Both the position numbers and the translations under genes were made by a program. DNA of 64,000 nt from DAIOEK01 sp036746315 (GTDB taxonomy: Bacteria > Chloroflexota > Anaerolineae > Anaerolineales > Anaerolineaceae). This document shows positions 38,938-47,579 of the stretch, piece after piece. The stretch spans positions 62,001 through 126,000 of the forward strand of contig DAIOEK010000001.1 of assembly GCA_036746315.1 (NCBI GenBank), given 5' to 3'. The notes under the pieces are model-generated. The model was not told the DNA's origin. It saw only the letters and a program-made list of their open reading frames with translations, and did no database searches. The first letter of the stretch is position 1. Each line of letters opens with the position of its first letter.

Positions 38938-39052
38938 CATGGAAATGTCCGTTCTTGTTTCATCCATGCTCCAGGAAATTTACATCAGGATGCCGGCTGG
39001 TCTGGCATTGGTCGTTGCCCAAAGGTCTGACTGATTACTTGCGAGGGAAAAG

Positions 39053-39505
39053 ATGATCTATACAAATGAGGAACTGCATGAGATCGTTGATCTCCACCGA
39101 AAGTATCTGACGGGGGAGGCTGGCGGACAAAAGGCGAATTTTACTGGAACGGATTTATATGGCGCCAACCTGGCAAATACCAACCTTAAAGGAGCCGAAA
39201 TGGGTGGCGCCATATTGATTCGTGCTTTGATGTGGAGCACCAATTTCGAGGGAGCGAATCTGGAAAAGGCAAACTTCAAACATGCAGTAGTGGAAAGCGC
39301 CATATTAAAAGATGCTAATATGCGTTGTTCTGCATTGAAGGGTGTGAACCTCGATAATGCTGACCTGCGGGGAGCGGATCTAACAGGCGCGGTCATTTTT
39401 GGCTCTACGTTTAATGGGGCAATTTACGATGATCGCACAATCTGGCCGGAGGATTTCAAACCAGATGCAGTGGGTGCTGTCCGTGCCATGAATGCCGAGG
39501 CGTAG
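39053..39505 (+). CDS. Pentapeptide-repeat protein
   Basis: 150 residues. From about residue 28 to 122 the chain is built of A(D/N)LxG-type five-residue repeats: TDLYGANLANTNLKGAEM, ANLEKANFKHAVVESAILKD, VNLDNADLRGADLTGAV. Such repeats fold into a right-handed quadrilateral beta helix. The head (residues 1-25) is a short helical cap containing EELHEIVDLHRKYL. Pentapeptide proteins include DNA-gyrase protectors, but most have unknown roles, and nothing here points to gyrase. Start ATG 39053 has a purine-rich site GAGGGAAAAG directly upstream. It follows the NifX-like gene after 115 bases. Confidence 0.88.
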   Translation: MIYTNEELHEIVDLHRKYLTGEAGGQKANFTGTDLYGANLANTNLKGAEMGGAILIRALMWSTNFEGANLEKANFKHAVVESAILKDANMRCSALKGVNLDNADLRGADLTGAVIFGSTFNGAIYDDRTIWPEDFKPDAVGAVRAMNAEA

Positions 39506-39637
39506 TCAAGATTCTTTTCCCTGAAAAGTTTCTGCCAACAACCCAATTCGTTGGTGGATTCTTTTTATTTTGCCCTAATAAGAAATTGTTATTGCTATAT
39601 ATTCCCGGGAATTTAAAAGTGAAAATATAATTATTCT

Positions 39638-40486
39638 ATGCTCATTGATACTCATCCGATCATCAGTATTCTCCTGCTCAGCACTTTAGCCAGTTTGGGT
39701 ACGGGATTGGGTGGCTTGATCGCCATTATTAGACGCCCCGGTCACCGCTCTTATGGGTTGCTGATGGGTATTACAGCCGGGGTGATGATCTCACTCTCCT
39801 TTTTGGAGCTTGTCAACCAGGCTTGGGAGCTTGCCGGGGCATTTACGGCCACGGTAGGTTTTGGCATTGGTGCCACATTCATGTTCCTTCTGGATAGTTT
39901 TGCCCCGCATATTCGTTTCGGAGAAAAAGAGGTTCGCAGTAAAGAAGAGACTGTGCTTCAGCACCAGCCACATAACCGATTTTGGGGCAGAAATCGTTTT
40001 AGCGGGAGATTGCGGCGGCAAGACCGACCGTTGGATTTGAAATTGGTAAACACAGGGCTGCTTCTTGCAGTGGGTATCACACTGCATAACCTGCCGGAAG
40101 GCATTGCAGTGGGGGCTGGCTATCTACACAGTCCGCAATTTGGGTTGTTTGTCGCGTTTGCTATTTTGCTGCACAATATCCCGGAAGGAATTGCCACTGC
40201 CTTACCCCTTTGCAAGGGCGGAGTAAGCCGCTGGGATGCCTTTAAGGTGGCACTGCTCTCCGGGCTGGCAGAACCAGTTGGCGCGTTGATCGCCAGTGTG
40301 TTCCTTGTTTCCTTTGGAAATTTGGTGCCAGGGGCGCTTGCTTTTGCCGGTGGTGTAATGGTCTTTATCACCCTGGATGAATTGATTCCTACCGCCAGAG
40401 AGTATGGACATCAACATTACACTTCGATTGGCATTATTTTGGGTGCAATTTTTGTATTTATTCTTTCCGGAATATTTGGTGTTTGA
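39638..40486 (+). CDS. ZIP family divalent metal transporter
   Basis: 282 residues, about eight hydrophobic segments. Family signatures lie in the fourth and fifth helices: VGITLHNLPEGIAVGAGYL near residue 148 and ILLHNIPEGIATALPL near residue 178, with the two HNxPEGxA motifs whose His and Glu bind zinc or iron during transport. The cytoplasmic loop between helices three and four (about residues 90-135) is basic and not His-rich. ZIP proteins carry zinc, iron or manganese into the cytoplasm. ATG 39638 has no good Shine-Dalgarno sequence. Neighbours (ferritin-like, NifX-like, DUF364) also suggest metal handling. Confidence 0.92.
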   Translation: MLIDTHPIISILLLSTLASLGTGLGGLIAIIRRPGHRSYGLLMGITAGVMISLSFLELVNQAWELAGAFTATVGFGIGATFMFLLDSFAPHIRFGEKEVRSKEETVLQHQPHNRFWGRNRFSGRLRRQDRPLDLKLVNTGLLLAVGITLHNLPEGIAVGAGYLHSPQFGLFVAFAILLHNIPEGIATALPLCKGGVSRWDAFKVALLSGLAEPVGALIASVFLVSFGNLVPGALAFAGGVMVFITLDELIPTAREYGHQHYTSIGIILGAIFVFILSGIFGV

Positions 40487-40516
40487 GCAATCGTCTTTGT
40501 ATGAATGGAGCGGACA

Positions 40517-41251
40517 ATGAAGGTAATTCACGAAATCCTTGAGAACTTACCGGCGGAGCCAATCCCGGTCAGGAAGCTGGTTATTGGCGTCCATTGGATA
40601 TTGGTTGCAAGTAAATACTGCGGATTGGGGTCTACCCTGGTGGGAGCAGGTCCACACGGACATGGAAATATTCGGGATGTGGGTGAGCTGCACAGAAAAT
40701 CCGCACAGGACCTGGCGAGGTGGATACTATCGGATAACCTGTTGGAAGCCAGCATTGGCATGGCTGCATTGAACTCTCTGCTAGAAATCGATGAGGCTAA
40801 CGTCAGAGAGATCAACGCAGCTGAAGTCATTGCAGAACGTACCAGAGATAAGAACCTGGCAGTCGTGGGGCATTTTCCTTTTGTTGACCGCATGAAAACC
40901 ATCGCACAGAATTGCTGGGTCATAGAGAAGCGTCCATATGGGGATGATTTTCCCGAGGATGCGTCAGATGTATACATCCCTCAAGCGGATGTGGTGGCAA
41001 TAACTGGGACGGCATTTATCAATCACAGTATGGAGCATTTACTTGCCATCTGTCGCAAGGATGCCACGGTAATGATATTAGGCCCATCCACACCTTTATC
41101 AGCCACGCTGTTTAATTATGGTGTTACATATCTATCGGGGTCACGCGTTATGGATGAAGATGCTGCCCTGCTGACCATTCAACAGGGGGCGGCATTTCCC
41201 CAGGTTAGAGGTGTACGACTATTAACAATGATGAACCCTGCTCAATCCTGA
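40517..41251 (+). CDS. DUF4213/DUF364 family protein (putative metal-chelation protein)
   Basis: 244 residues counted from ATG 40517, which has GGAG at 40507-40510; an ATG at 40505 is less well placed. The N-terminal part carries GLGSTLVGAGPHGHGN and EASIGMAALNSLLEID, typical of DUF4213. The rest is a Rossmann-like DUF364 domain (VVGHFPFVDRM, ADVVAITGTAFINHSMEHLL, VMILGPSTPLSATLF). The family is described as putative heavy-metal chelators and is often found near metal or corrinoid genes. No reaction is established. It follows the ZIP gene after 30 bases on the same strand, supporting a joint metal-related role. Confidence 0.8.
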   Translation: MKVIHEILENLPAEPIPVRKLVIGVHWILVASKYCGLGSTLVGAGPHGHGNIRDVGELHRKSAQDLARWILSDNLLEASIGMAALNSLLEIDEANVREINAAEVIAERTRDKNLAVVGHFPFVDRMKTIAQNCWVIEKRPYGDDFPEDASDVYIPQADVVAITGTAFINHSMEHLLAICRKDATVMILGPSTPLSATLFNYGVTYLSGSRVMDEDAALLTIQQGAAFPQVRGVRLLTMMNPAQS

Positions 41252-41445
41252 GCTTGTCTGACCGTGGGATGTGAAAAAATCATAGATCAGTTATCTTATA
41301 TGAGTGCATTTATTCGCACCCGTTTTTGTCAATGACAATCAAGACGATTCAGAAGAATAACACCGGGCGTAATTGCCAGGTGGATTTACATATTTAAGCA
41401 ATATAATATCTCAATAATCATTTACTTAACTTGATCAGGAAAGAT

Positions 41446-42684
41446 GTGGCAACTTCATTGAAGACTATTCCTCCCTCCCCGGCTGTACAAAGAATAAAAG
41501 AATTTCTCGGTCTTCGCCGCAGCATGGTCGCCATGCTGGCGATGGTGATTTTGGTAGGCATGGGCGAAAACATGGCGGAAAGATTTTTACCCATTTACCT
41601 GGTAGCCCTTGGCGGAGGAGCTCTGACGGTGAGCTTCTTAAATGGGATGGATAATCTGTTAAGTGCCCTGTATTCATTTCCAGGCGGCTACCTGAGTGAC
41701 AAGCTGGGCTACAAGCGCGCGCTGCTTGTATTCAATCTCATTGCGATGGCCGGGTACCTGCTGGTAATTTTCATCCCCAGCTGGTGGGCGGTGATAGCGG
41801 GGGCGGTATTGTTCTTATCCTGGTCAGCTATTTCCCTGCCGGCAACCATGAGTCTGGTGGCTGCCATTCTGCCGAACAATAAGCGTACCATGGGAGTTTC
41901 AATGCATTCCCTGGTACGCAGACTGCCCATGGCCATGGGTCCGGTGATTGGTGGATTATTGATTGCCTGGAAAGGTGAAATACTGGGAGTACGGCTGGCG
42001 TTTGTGCTGGCATTGTTTTTTGCCAGTATCGCTGTCATTTTGCAGCAAATTTATGTTGAAGATCGGAAAAGCGAAAATAAAGCAGAGATTAATCCTCTTC
42101 GATTGTTTGACCGCATGTCAGGTGATTTTCGAAAGCTGCTTGTAGCGGATATCTTGATTCGATTTTGCGAACAGATCCCTTACGCATTTATGGCTATTTG
42201 GGTGATTAATAACCATGGCATATCTCCGGTGACATTCGGACTTCTCACTACAATCGAAATGGTTACCGCCATGCTGGTTTACATTCCCGTTGCATATCTG
42301 GCGGACAAGAGCACCAAGAAACCATTTGTGACCACAACATTTGTCTTTTTCACCCTTTTCCCTTTGATTCTTTTATTTGCCAATAATATCTGGTTGTTTA
42401 TTATTGCATTTATTGTTCGAGGGTTAAAAGAGTTTGGCGAACCAACCCGCAAGGCGCTGATCATGGACCTGGCACCCGAGGGACAAAAAGCTGCCATGTT
42501 CGGTCTGTACTATCTTCTACGGGATGTAGTGGTCTCCCTGGCCGCCTTCGGCGCAGGATTTTTATGGAATATATCTCCCGCTGCAAACTTTTTAACAGCG
42601 TTTGGGTTTGGCGTGATTGGCACCCTTTTCTTTGCCATTTGGGGAAGGGATGTCTCTGCTGAAACAAAATTAGCCACAGGCTGA
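41446..42684 (+). CDS. MFS transporter
   Basis: About 412 residues with twelve hydrophobic segments. The first cytoplasmic loop has GGYLSDKLGYKRALL, the classical MFS loop 2-3 motif (GxLxDRxGRR type), and the loop between helices 8 and 9 has YLADKSTKKP. I prefer GTG 41446, which has AGGA at 41437-41440; the TTG at 41431 is possible but has no ribosome site. The helix-7 region IRFCEQIPYAFMAIWVINN could face the substrate. Substrate unknown; drug or metabolite export are both possible. The 194 bases upstream hold a TATAAT at 41402-41407 without a fitting -35 box. Convergent with the next gene. Confidence 0.85.
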   Translation: MATSLKTIPPSPAVQRIKEFLGLRRSMVAMLAMVILVGMGENMAERFLPIYLVALGGGALTVSFLNGMDNLLSALYSFPGGYLSDKLGYKRALLVFNLIAMAGYLLVIFIPSWWAVIAGAVLFLSWSAISLPATMSLVAAILPNNKRTMGVSMHSLVRRLPMAMGPVIGGLLIAWKGEILGVRLAFVLALFFASIAVILQQIYVEDRKSENKAEINPLRLFDRMSGDFRKLLVADILIRFCEQIPYAFMAIWVINNHGISPVTFGLLTTIEMVTAMLVYIPVAYLADKSTKKPFVTTTFVFFTLFPLILLFANNIWLFIIAFIVRGLKEFGEPTRKALIMDLAPEGQKAAMFGLYYLLRDVVVSLAAFGAGFLWNISPAANFLTAFGFGVIGTLFFAIWGRDVSAETKLATG

Positions 42685-42769
42685 TCTGCCTGTTGACCAC
42701 AACAAATCCAATTACGGGGGTATTCGGCTTGTTGGTTGCTGAGACCTCAATCCATTTTGTTTCTATACA

Positions 42770-43891
42770 TCAGTTTATCTTCTGAATGGGAACCGCGGTA
42801 ACCTCTGCCTGAGATTGTGTCGTCTGGTTTTTAGATTTTCTGCCATTCGTCTTGTGCCTGCCATGTTGATTGTTCTTTTGCGAACCCGCAGAGATAATTA
42901 TTTGTTTCAGAATATCTGCGAAACCAATGCCGTACAGATCTAAAATCACGGCAAGCGCCACATCCAGTTCCTTGGGGCCAAGGGCAGGATTGCAATTTGA
43001 ATCAATAAAGAAATACCTGCCCGATTGATCCAACCGAATATCAAATTTTGCATACCCGGTCATTCTGGTTACCGTGAAAGCCATTTTGACATATTCCTTT
43101 AGCAGCGGATCTTCATATCTAACGTAGTGAAAAGCCGCATTCATCTCAGTCAGCCATTGATCCTCAAAGGTAAGGAATTGATATTTACGGTCGACATGGG
43201 TGAATATTTTCTCTGCAAGGTAAACCTTTTTCTTTTTGTTTTCCTGGATTACGATGGCTGTAATCTCCCGCCCGCAAATAAATTCTTCCACCAGAACCGG
43301 TTGTTTGTAAATGTTGATCAAACGACGCAGCCTTTTTCGCAATTGTTTTGTGTTTTCTGAAACGGCATCTTCTGTAATTTCAACTGAACCGTGGATGGCA
43401 TTGAGCTTAGAGATTAGTGGAAATCGAATCGCCGGGTCCAGGTAATCATCCGCTTGATTGATCAGTTGATAATTGGGTACCGGAACGCCGTTCTGCTGAA
43501 GCAGTTTCTTGATAACAAATTTGTTGGTATCCAGCGACATGCCCAGAATGCCACTGCCGGTGTAGGGGATGCCAAGCAGTTCGAGTACGCCAGGAATGGC
43601 CGAGGCAAGGCTTTCGGTCCCGTTGATGGAATCCACGAGATTAACGACCATATCCGGGGCTTCCTTGCGGAGCCAGGCTGGCAAGGCGGCATTACCGGCG
43701 TGAAGGATTGGTACTATCCCCAACTCGTCAATATACCTGGAAATAATCTCAGCATCGGTCCGGGCGTCTTTTTCTGTTATGTATTGTTCTTCTGTAGGGA
43801 AATATTCCCGCTGAACATCACTGAATATAACTCCCACTTTTTGTGGCAGGGGTTGTGGATCAATGACGAGGTTGGCTTTTTTCTTGGGCAT
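42770..43891 (-). CDS. ATP-grasp ligase related to D-alanine-D-alanine ligase
   Basis: 373 residues from ATG 43891, which has a strong GGAGGAAAG (43892-43900, minus strand); a further ATG at 43915 lies upstream of that site. N-terminal substrate region: DMVVNLVDSINGTESLASAI and GVLELLGIPYTGSGILGMSL, closely matching Ddl's NxxxG and GIPYTGS motifs, then DTNKFVIKKLLQQNGVPVP. The ATP-grasp core has VLVEEFICGREITAIVI and YFFIDSNCNPALGP, with the metal-binding Asp and Asn. The last 40 residues are a polar Gln/Asn/Lys tail not usual in Ddl. Ddl joins two D-alanines for peptidoglycan; because the gene lies away from cell-wall genes it could instead join other amino acids. Confidence 0.8.
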   Translation of the reverse strand: MPKKKANLVIDPQPLPQKVGVIFSDVQREYFPTEEQYITEKDARTDAEIISRYIDELGIVPILHAGNAALPAWLRKEAPDMVVNLVDSINGTESLASAIPGVLELLGIPYTGSGILGMSLDTNKFVIKKLLQQNGVPVPNYQLINQADDYLDPAIRFPLISKLNAIHGSVEITEDAVSENTKQLRKRLRRLINIYKQPVLVEEFICGREITAIVIQENKKKKVYLAEKIFTHVDRKYQFLTFEDQWLTEMNAAFHYVRYEDPLLKEYVKMAFTVTRMTGYAKFDIRLDQSGRYFFIDSNCNPALGPKELDVALAVILDLYGIGFADILKQIIISAGSQKNNQHGRHKTNGRKSKNQTTQSQAEVTAVPIQKIN

Positions 43892-44031
43892 CTTTCCTCC
43901 AAAACCATTATACATTCACTGCTGGATTCGAGTCGTTTCTGATCGTGAATGAAGCAAAATAAATGGATGAGTATCGGTTTGTCAGATTCATAGAGGCAAA
44001 ATGCCATCCATTTGATATTATTTAATACACA

Positions 44032-44049
44032 TGTAAAGCTAACTTTACA
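44032..44049. promoter_or_regulatory. Distal copy of the XRE operator
   Basis: TGTAAAG-CTAA-CTTTACA, perfect 7-bp arms. Its inner 16 bases differ at only two positions from the copy over the XRE start site at 44324-44341, 292 bases downstream. No gene is convincing in 43892-44355 apart from these sites. Confidence 0.6.
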
Positions 44050-44294
44050 ATAAATAATAAGATAGTAAATATAATTTTCTGATATGAGTTATCTGTTGTG
44101 AATTCATAGTGAATGTGATATCTAGTGGAGCCAAATAAAAGACAAAGCTGGTAAAAGCAGGTACGAATGATGCATTCGGGCATTATACTTCTCCCGAACC
44201 GGGCGACAGGATAACTAATACAGTGAAAAAAATGCTGTTCAATTGCATGAATATGGATAATAAGCAAAAAATACTAAAAATAAGTGAAGAAAAT

Positions 44295-44322
44295 TTGACA
44301 ATTATATTTTTATTGCTATACT
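44295..44322 (+). promoter_or_regulatory. Promoter of the XRE regulator
   Basis: TTGACA at 44295-44300, 16-base spacer, TATACT at 44317-44322. Predicted start near 44329, inside the operator. Confidence 0.8.
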
Positions 44323-44323
44323 A

Positions 44324-44341
44324 AGTAAAGTAAACTTTACT
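44324..44341. promoter_or_regulatory. Operator over the XRE gene start site
   Basis: AGTAAAG-TAAA-CTTTACT, perfect 7-bp arms, directly after the -10 box. Position and its near-copy upstream suggest autorepression by the adjacent Cro/XRE protein. Confidence 0.7.
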
Positions 44342-44355
44342 ATAAGGTTTGAGAA

Positions 44356-44559
44356 ATGAAGAATCGCCTTGCTGAATTAAGAATTTCCCGGGGTTGGACA
44401 CAGCAGGTACTGGCTGACAGGGTTGGTGTCTCCCGTCAAACCATTATTTCTCTGGAGAATGAACGCTATAATCCATCATTGATCCTGGCTTTCAGGCTGG
44501 CCAGACTGTTTGATGTAAGGCTGGAAGGAATATTTTTCTATTCCGAGCTGGAATACTGA
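44356..44559 (+). CDS. Small XRE-family transcriptional regulator
   Basis: 67 residues, just one helix-turn-helix domain of the Cro/C1 type: LRISRGWTQQVLADRVGVSR followed by QTIISLENERYNPSLILAF, the typical pattern of the short YozG-like subfamily, which ends IFxYxE as here (IFFYSELEY). It should bind DNA as a dimer. The promoter has a perfect palindrome (44324-44341) between the -10 box and the start codon, with a second copy 292 bases upstream, so autorepression, perhaps with looping, is the simple reading. It is followed by a strong bidirectional terminator and is convergent with the MFS gene, so its other targets are not evident. Confidence 0.9.
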   Translation: MKNRLAELRISRGWTQQVLADRVGVSRQTIISLENERYNPSLILAFRLARLFDVRLEGIFFYSELEY

Positions 44560-44623
44560 GTTTATTTAGCTTCCCTTGTGTCAGGGACCATATTCAAGGT
44601 GTTAGTGTACTGCATTGAAAGAA

Positions 44624-44654
44624 AAGGTCCTCTCAAAAAAAATGAGAGGACCTT
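44624..44654. terminator. Bidirectional terminator
   Basis: Perfect 12-bp stem (44624-44635 and 44643-44654) with a loop of seven A. It serves the XRE gene on the plus strand and, with the T-run beyond the stem on the minus strand, the MFS operon coming from the right. Confidence 0.9.
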
Positions 44655-44659
44655 GTGTT

Positions 44660-45883
44660 CTAAGAATTTGTTTGGATCGTTTCCCAATCCGGGTCTTTTA
44701 GCTTCAGGATCAGCAGCAGGCTTATTCCCAACAGCCCTACCGCCAGGAGCATTGCTGGGGTAAATGCGCCATCAGCTGACTTCATTGCTTCCATGATGTA
44801 AACAAAAACTACTGCACCTTGTCCAAATAATTGGATCAATCCATTGGATGTTCCCTCAGGGGTCGGAAAAGTAATTTCAGCAGCATACTGCATTCCAATG
44901 GGACTGGTACCGATAAGGAAAAATCCCATTGCGAATGCTGATACGAATAACAGCCAAGCTGTTGTAGCGTAGGTCAGACCGATCAACCCGGGAATCGCAC
45001 ATAAAAAACCCACGAAGATAAAGCGTTTTCGTTTGTGTTGTTTATCCGAAATGGGAGGCAGCACAACTGCCCCTATTACACCTCCCGCCAGCATCAATGC
45101 CCCGAGGATACCTGCATTAGCCGGGGAAAAGCCTCTGGGACGGATGATATTTTCCACCCAGGTGGTTACACCATTGAAAATACCCATACCGATAAATGCA
45201 ACGAAGAGATAAATCCAAAAATATTTATTTTTAAGCGCATGTTTTAATCCGTCCAGCATGAGTGCGCGAACTTCCTGTCCCGGAGGGCAGGGTGGGGTGG
45301 GTGGTTTTTCCTGGGCAAAGATGAGAAAACTAAGTGCTGATAGTGCCGACAGACCGCCAAAGATGATCTGCACAAAAGGAATTGACATGGTCTCAATGAG
45401 AATTGGCGTCAATACCATTCCCAAAGCGGTTCCGACCAGGTTGGCAAGGATAACCAGCCCTACTGCGGTGGCTCTTTCTTCGATGCTGAACCATTGCGCG
45501 GGAACTTTAGTCCAGGCATTTAACAGAAACGGCTGCGCAATGGCAACGCCAATGGTGGCAAGCAGTACCCAGGTATAGTTTTCCCCGACCAGGCCTCTTA
45601 ATAGACCAAATATACCCATTAATATCGCGCCGATACTGACGGTAATCCGAAATCCGTAAGTATCGATTGCCCAGGATACCGGGATGGAGAGCGGGATAAA
45701 TGCAATCATAAAGGTCATTGCGAGCAATCCAATTTGCAGGTCATCCACGCCATAAAATTTTGCAGCCACACCCGTGATGGGGGCATAGGTGATCCATAGC
45801 ATCTGCATGGTCAGGTTGATAAACATGAATACAGCAAGAACAACCCAGCGGTAACCGTATAATTTGAAAGGTTTTTCTTCCAT
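44660..45883 (-). CDS. MFS transporter (FLVCR-like), last gene of the catabolic operon
   Basis: 407 residues, twelve hydrophobic segments. The beginning KLYGYRWVVLAVFMFINLTM and ITYAPITGVAAKFYGV match the N-terminus of the FLVCR/DIRC2-like MFS branch (YRWxVL, xYAPI). Middle loop Pro/Cys-rich (EKPPTPPCPPGQ). In eukaryotes this branch carries haem or choline and related small molecules; bacterial members are mostly uncharacterised. Start ATG 45883. Only 14 bases separate it from the stop of the FGGY kinase, so it is in one operon with kinase, aminotransferase and aldolase and probably imports a substrate of, or exports a product from, that pathway. Confidence 0.83.
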   Translation of the reverse strand: MEEKPFKLYGYRWVVLAVFMFINLTMQMLWITYAPITGVAAKFYGVDDLQIGLLAMTFMIAFIPLSIPVSWAIDTYGFRITVSIGAILMGIFGLLRGLVGENYTWVLLATIGVAIAQPFLLNAWTKVPAQWFSIEERATAVGLVILANLVGTALGMVLTPILIETMSIPFVQIIFGGLSALSALSFLIFAQEKPPTPPCPPGQEVRALMLDGLKHALKNKYFWIYLFVAFIGMGIFNGVTTWVENIIRPRGFSPANAGILGALMLAGGVIGAVVLPPISDKQHKRKRFIFVGFLCAIPGLIGLTYATTAWLLFVSAFAMGFFLIGTSPIGMQYAAEITFPTPEGTSNGLIQLFGQGAVVFVYIMEAMKSADGAFTPAMLLAVGLLGISLLLILKLKDPDWETIQTNS

Positions 45884-45897
45884 GAAAGCTCCTGTGG

Positions 45898-47507
45898 TTA
45901 TGACTTTGTAGTTTGTGTTAAAGAATCTAACCCGTTAAGCTGGTGATAGATGCTACGCATCTGTCGATAAATCTGTTTAAACTGATTGAACCTGCGTAGG
46001 TACAATTCATGGTTTTGTGCCTGGGGGTCGTATACCCGTTTAAACTGTACCATACTCCAAAGCTCGCTGAAAGTTGTTTCGCCCATCCCAACTGCAGCAA
46101 TCCAGGCTGCACCGCGGGCGTTGGCATACATGGGCAGTTGAACCTGTTTTATCTGGATATTCAGCACATCTGCAAATATCTGGCACCAGACGTCGGATTG
46201 TGCTCCACCGCCAACAATATGCATTGTATCCAGTTTTCTTCCCAGGAATTTTTCCACCGGAGCAAGCAGCCAGCGTGTGTTCAGGGCAATCCCTTCCAGA
46301 AAGGCGCGGATGATATCTTCACGGTTGTTGTGAAGCGATATATTGTATAGACCGGCGCGAAGCGCTTTATCCTCAACCGGCGCTCTTCCCCCCATATCCA
46401 GGGAGTATAAATAATTCCGTTGGCGCCGGCGGGGACACGCGCTGCAATCTGGTCTAGTACCTTGAATATATCAGGTGCATTGGCTTCTTGCAGCAATTCA
46501 TCTTTGTTATAGATGATCTTGTCTCGAAGAAAGGTGAGGTTCCCGCCTCCGGTCGCCTGTAGTGCAGTCAACAAATACCTGCCTGGAATGGCGCAGGGTA
46601 CAGAAGCCAGTGAGTATTGAATATCCGTTTTCTTAAAAGGCACATGAGCAGCCAACCAGGATGAGGTACCCATATAAAGATGGGGAAGGTAGTCTTCTGT
46701 TGCTCCCGACCCAATGGCTGCCGCGGTGGTATCAATTGCCCCGGCGACGATCTTGACACCGGGCTTTAGACCCAATTCAGAGGCTACAGCGGGAAGCAAC
46801 TCGCCGATCATATCCGTGCAAGGCACTATCTGTGGAAATTTATCCGCTTCGATTCCGGAATTGTGGATCAACCCTGAATGATATTTTATATTGGCCGGGT
46901 CGCGGTTATCGGTAACCCAGGAAGTTAAAATTGAATCAAATGTGGCGCAAAAATTCCCCGTTAATCGCAGGTTTAGGTAATCAAGTACATTCAAAAATTT
47001 ATAAGTTTGGGAATAGATTTGTGGGTATGTGTCACGAATATAGAGCATGTGGGCAGCCGGGTCTTTGCCGGTGATCGAAGGGATGCCGCCGGTCAGGTTG
47101 ATCCAGTTTATTGTTTTTCGTAAACCTAATCCGGTTATATTGATCGTGCCACGGAATTGCTTTATCAGGTTGGGGGCTCCGCGCATGTCCATCCACAGGA
47201 TGCAATTCATCAAGGCAGTTCCATTTCGATCCACCGGAATGGTTCCTTCCCCCTGGGTGGAGCAACATATTGCCCGGATGGATTCTTTCGGCGCAAGTTT
47301 CTTGTCGATTAATCGCCGCGATACTAAAATGAAAGTGTCCCACCATTCCTGCGGCGATTGTTCCACTCCGCCATCCGGGGTCAGGTAGAGCTGTAATGGT
47401 TCAGCCTCCCATCCGAGAACACCCCCACGGAGAGTTATCAGGGCGACCTTCATACTGGAAGTGCCCAGATCTACAGCCAGATAAACCGGTTCATATTTCT
47501 CGGGCAT
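45898..47507 (-). CDS. FGGY-family carbohydrate kinase, frameshifted
   Basis: Two frames make one kinase. The first (47507 to 46281) gives the N-terminal domain: YLAVDLGTSSMKVAL near residue 10 (phosphate-binding loop), QSPQEWWDTF, and GAIDTTAAAIGSGA and YMGTSSWLAAH near residue 260. The second (46395 to 45898) gives the C-terminal domain: ALRAGLYNISLHNNREDIIR, FLEGIALNTRW and MHIVGGGAQSDVWCQI. The break is at about 46386-46393 in a run of six C and two T on the plus strand; adding one base restores PWIWGERAPVED, the family motif. A sequencing error or recent mutation is likely. FGGY kinases phosphorylate sugars such as xylulose, fuculose or glycerol with ATP. Here the product is likely the substrate of the neighbouring class II aldolase. 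Confidence 0.82.
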
Positions 47508-47579
47508 ATATTTTCGTCCTCTCTCTTGCGTTTTTTAAGCCATCATCCGTTCAGGATATTTCATCCTTTAGTGATCGTT

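Noticed and set aside
41402..41407. TATAAT before the first MFS gene as a full promoter
   Set aside because: The nearest -35-like sequences are 11 or 23 bases away, outside the usual spacing.
43907..43912. TATAAT on the minus strand before the ATP-grasp gene
   Set aside because: No -35 box at a fitting distance, and a start point from it would fall inside the Shine-Dalgarno sequence.
44022..44267. Minus-strand 81-codon frame between the two XRE operators
   Set aside because: His/Tyr/Cys-rich composition, no ribosome site, and it runs through operator copy 1; no resemblance to a protein.
45898..47507. Two separate genes for the N- and C-terminal halves of the FGGY kinase
   Set aside because: Both halves are needed for one FGGY fold and join perfectly after a one-base correction in a homopolymer.
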